Assembly (NCBI RefSeq): GCF_016342705.1
Contig: NZ_JAEINV010000022.1
Span: 1-45,838 of the forward strand
Length of the DNA stretch: 45,838 nt
From: Lutibacter sp.
Lineage (GTDB): Bacteria > Bacteroidota > Bacteroidia > Flavobacteriales > Flavobacteriaceae
Direction: 5' to 3'
Shown here: piece after piece, positions 44,449 through 45,838 of the stretch
How the letters are laid out: each line of letters opens with the position of its first letter
Numbering within the stretch: position 1 is the stretch's first letter
Position numbers and translations under genes: made by a program
The notes under the pieces: model-generated
The model's input: only the letters and a program-made list of their open reading frames with translations
Database searches by the model: none
Told to the model about the DNA's origin: nothing

Positions 44449-44539
44449 CTTTAAATAATTAAAAGCATTATTGGTTTCTTCAAATTCAATTAAAAATGTT
44501 TTTGAAAAGATTGATAAATTCTTTTTAAAACCAATTTAA

Positions 44540-45055
44540 ATGAAACAAAAATTACGCCTCGTAATCCCCTTAATTTTACTATGTTTTCAATTTGCCAATG
44601 CTCAATATTCTTCGAGCAATTATTTGGTAAGATCCACTACGGGTGTTGCAGGATCCTCGGAAGCTATTATAGTAAACAACCAACACTATGTAATACAACA
44701 GAGTATTGGACAAGGCAGTGTTATTGGTAAATTTCAATCAAATGGTGTAATTGTAAGGCAAGGTTTTATTCAGCCACCTACAATTTCAAGTAAAATAATA
44801 CCAGAAGAAACAAATCTTAACGCAATGATTTATCCAAATCCTGTGAATAATGAATTAAATGTTTCTTTTAATGAATTAGTTAAAGGTCCAATAACAATAC
44901 AAATTTTTGATATGCTTGGTAGAAATGTTTTTACCAAAAAAAGCAGTGCAACTCAAAATATGAGCATCAACCTTGGTTTTTTAGCAAGCGCACAATATAT
45001 CTTTCTAATGAATACAGAACAAAAACAATTTAAAGCTAACATAATTAAACGATAA
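44540..45055 (+). CDS. Short T9SS type A cargo protein
   Basis: A 171-residue exported protein. The signal peptide is about 1-21 (ending FANAQ). A short beta-rich region (about 22-80) includes VIQQSIGQGSVIG and VIVRQGFIQPP. The C-terminal type A sorting domain (about 95-171) has MIYPNPVNNELNVSF, then IFDMLGR, and ends in a Lys/Arg-rich ANIIKR. Such domains send proteins through the type IX secretion system and onto the cell surface. The passenger is too small for a known enzyme, so this may be a structural or partner protein for the genes after it. It is the first gene of an operon with gaps of 3 and 10 bases. Confidence 0.85.
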   Translation: MKQKLRLVIPLILLCFQFANAQYSSSNYLVRSTTGVAGSSEAIIVNNQHYVIQQSIGQGSVIGKFQSNGVIVRQGFIQPPTISSKIIPEETNLNAMIYPNPVNNELNVSFNELVKGPITIQIFDMLGRNVFTKKSSATQNMSINLGFLASAQYIFLMNTEQKQFKANIIKR

Positions 45056-45058
45056 AAC

Positions 45059-45700
45059 ATGAAAAAAATTACATTACTATTTTTCCTTTTTTTAGGAATT
45101 AATTCTTTTGGTCAGCAACTTTATGTTGAAGCTGGGAAAACCTTATCATCATTTGATTATAAAAATTCAGATGGAAATGGTCTTGATAATTTGCACGCTA
45201 CTTCGCAAAGTTTCATGACTATGGGGTATAGAAATACAATATTCACAAAAAAATTATATGGTTCATTTGGGGCAAGTTATGCTGGGTATGGAGCTGTTGG
45301 AAGTGATGATGCCGTTGGTAATTTTTTTGAGTGGAACGTAAATTATGTAGAGTTTAATGTAGGGTTAGATTATGAAGTATTTACAGCAAATAAATTTAAG
45401 TTTTATGTAAAAGGAACAGGATCTATTGAGTTTTTAATGCAAGGATATCAAACATTGAATAATATGGTGATTGATTTAAAAAATAATGATGATTTTGATA
45501 AAACACTTTTTGACTTTAGAGGGGGATTAGGAGCTTCTTATAAAATTTCAGCTGATTTATCATTATATACCCAGTTTATGTATGGAAAAAGTTTAAAACT
45601 TAAAGATGGTACAAGCAATACGGATGATCAAGAAGAATTAAGAATTATAAGTAAAAACGTAAGTTTTGGTCTATTAATTAATTTATCAGAACAGAAATAA
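45059..45700 (+). CDS. Predicted outer-membrane beta-barrel protein
   Basis: A 213-residue exported protein with a signal peptide (about 1-18, ending SFGQ). It is built of alternating aromatic/glycine strands, such as LYVEAGKTLSSFDYK, KLYGSFGASYAGYGAVG, VEFNVGLDYEVF and the last strand NVSFGLLINLS, which fit a small barrel of about eight strands. There is no PorP/SprF signature that I can recognise, and no OmpA peptidoglycan domain. It follows the T9SS cargo by 3 bases and precedes another exported protein by 10, so it may anchor or help display them. Confidence 0.75.
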   Translation: MKKITLLFFLFLGINSFGQQLYVEAGKTLSSFDYKNSDGNGLDNLHATSQSFMTMGYRNTIFTKKLYGSFGASYAGYGAVGSDDAVGNFFEWNVNYVEFNVGLDYEVFTANKFKFYVKGTGSIEFLMQGYQTLNNMVIDLKNNDDFDKTLFDFRGGLGASYKISADLSLYTQFMYGKSLKLKDGTSNTDDQEELRIISKNVSFGLLINLSEQK

Positions 45701-45710
45701 AATTTAAGAT

Positions 45711-45838
45711 ATGAAAAGACTAATAATTATATTGATATTTTTTGTAACGGTTGTAGTATCGGCCCAAACAGAAGGTTTGAGTTATCAAGCTGTAATAATA
45801 AATCCAAATACACAGGAGTTACCAGGGGCGAATGCTAC
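45711..45838 (+). CDS. Start of an exported surface protein, truncated by the window
   Basis: Only the first 42 codons are in the window. The signal peptide is about 1-18 (MKRLIIILIFFVTVVVSA), followed by QTEGLSYQAVIINPNTQELP. The G-[IL]-S-Y-Q-A-V-I opening is common at the mature start of large Bacteroidetes surface proteins with collagen-like or adhesin-like repeats. The C-terminus is outside the window, so secretion by T9SS and the total length are unknown. Confidence 0.75.
   Translation, partial: MKRLIIILIFFVTVVVSAQTEGLSYQAVIINPNTQELPGANA

Overview
The window reads as a chromosomal segment of a low-GC member of the Flavobacteriaceae (Bacteroidetes). Evidence: gldF and gldG gliding genes, a type IX secretion (T9SS) C-terminal sorting domain, two DUF2911 proteins, a flavobacterial carotenoid cluster, a CarB without its allosteric domain, and promoters of the Bacteroidetes type (TTG/TTTG, about 19-21 bases, TAnnTTTG) with few clear Shine-Dalgarno sequences. 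A Lutibacter-like genus is possible, because a full-length pyruvate:ferredoxin oxidoreductase sits among aerobic genes, but the genus is a guess. No tRNA, rRNA, CRISPR array, insertion sequence or prophage was recognised.

Layout. 1-2240: end of a 2-keto-3-deoxygluconate kinase, a PPi-type phosphofructokinase and KDPG aldolase, all on the plus strand, forming a sugar-acid module. 2243-3500: a small membrane protein, then a self-contained unit for a 42-residue exported peptide with a long, possibly structured upstream region. 3493-9800 (minus): acpH-ggt-AI-2E-DUF1697-methyltransferase operon, preceded by dnaN. 10014-14317 (plus): a large secreted PIG-L deacetylase, a 34-residue membrane microprotein and a sodium:solute symporter. 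14364-19299 (minus): two DUF2911 paralogues, then an operon of SAM hydrolase-like protein, ABM monooxygenase, gldF and gldG. 19479-30931: phoH, purC, a 5'-nucleotidase lipoprotein, yidC, pyrG, a 2,4-dienoyl-CoA reductase, rpmH and carB. 31079-32275: a second PPi-type phosphofructokinase.

32363-38563 is a light-response and photoprotection block: a CarH-like MerR regulator carrying the W-x9-EH and E-x-H-x-x-G cobalamin motifs, then crtI, crtB, an unknown exported protein, crtZ, a lycopene cyclase and a DNA photolyase. The genes predict zeaxanthin synthesis plus UV repair under one light/B12 switch. A shared TTTGTTTAA motif lies in the promoters of both the regulator and crtI.

39005-45838: nifJ with a 441-base upstream region, a HEPN-like protein, a GlmU-like nucleotidyltransferase, and finally a surface-protein operon (short T9SS cargo, outer-membrane barrel, start of a further secreted protein). 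Two tandem copies of the 16-base perfect palindrome TACGTAGTACTACGTA abut the expected -33 position of this operon's promoter. That array and the exported-peptide unit are the best candidates for undescribed biology here.
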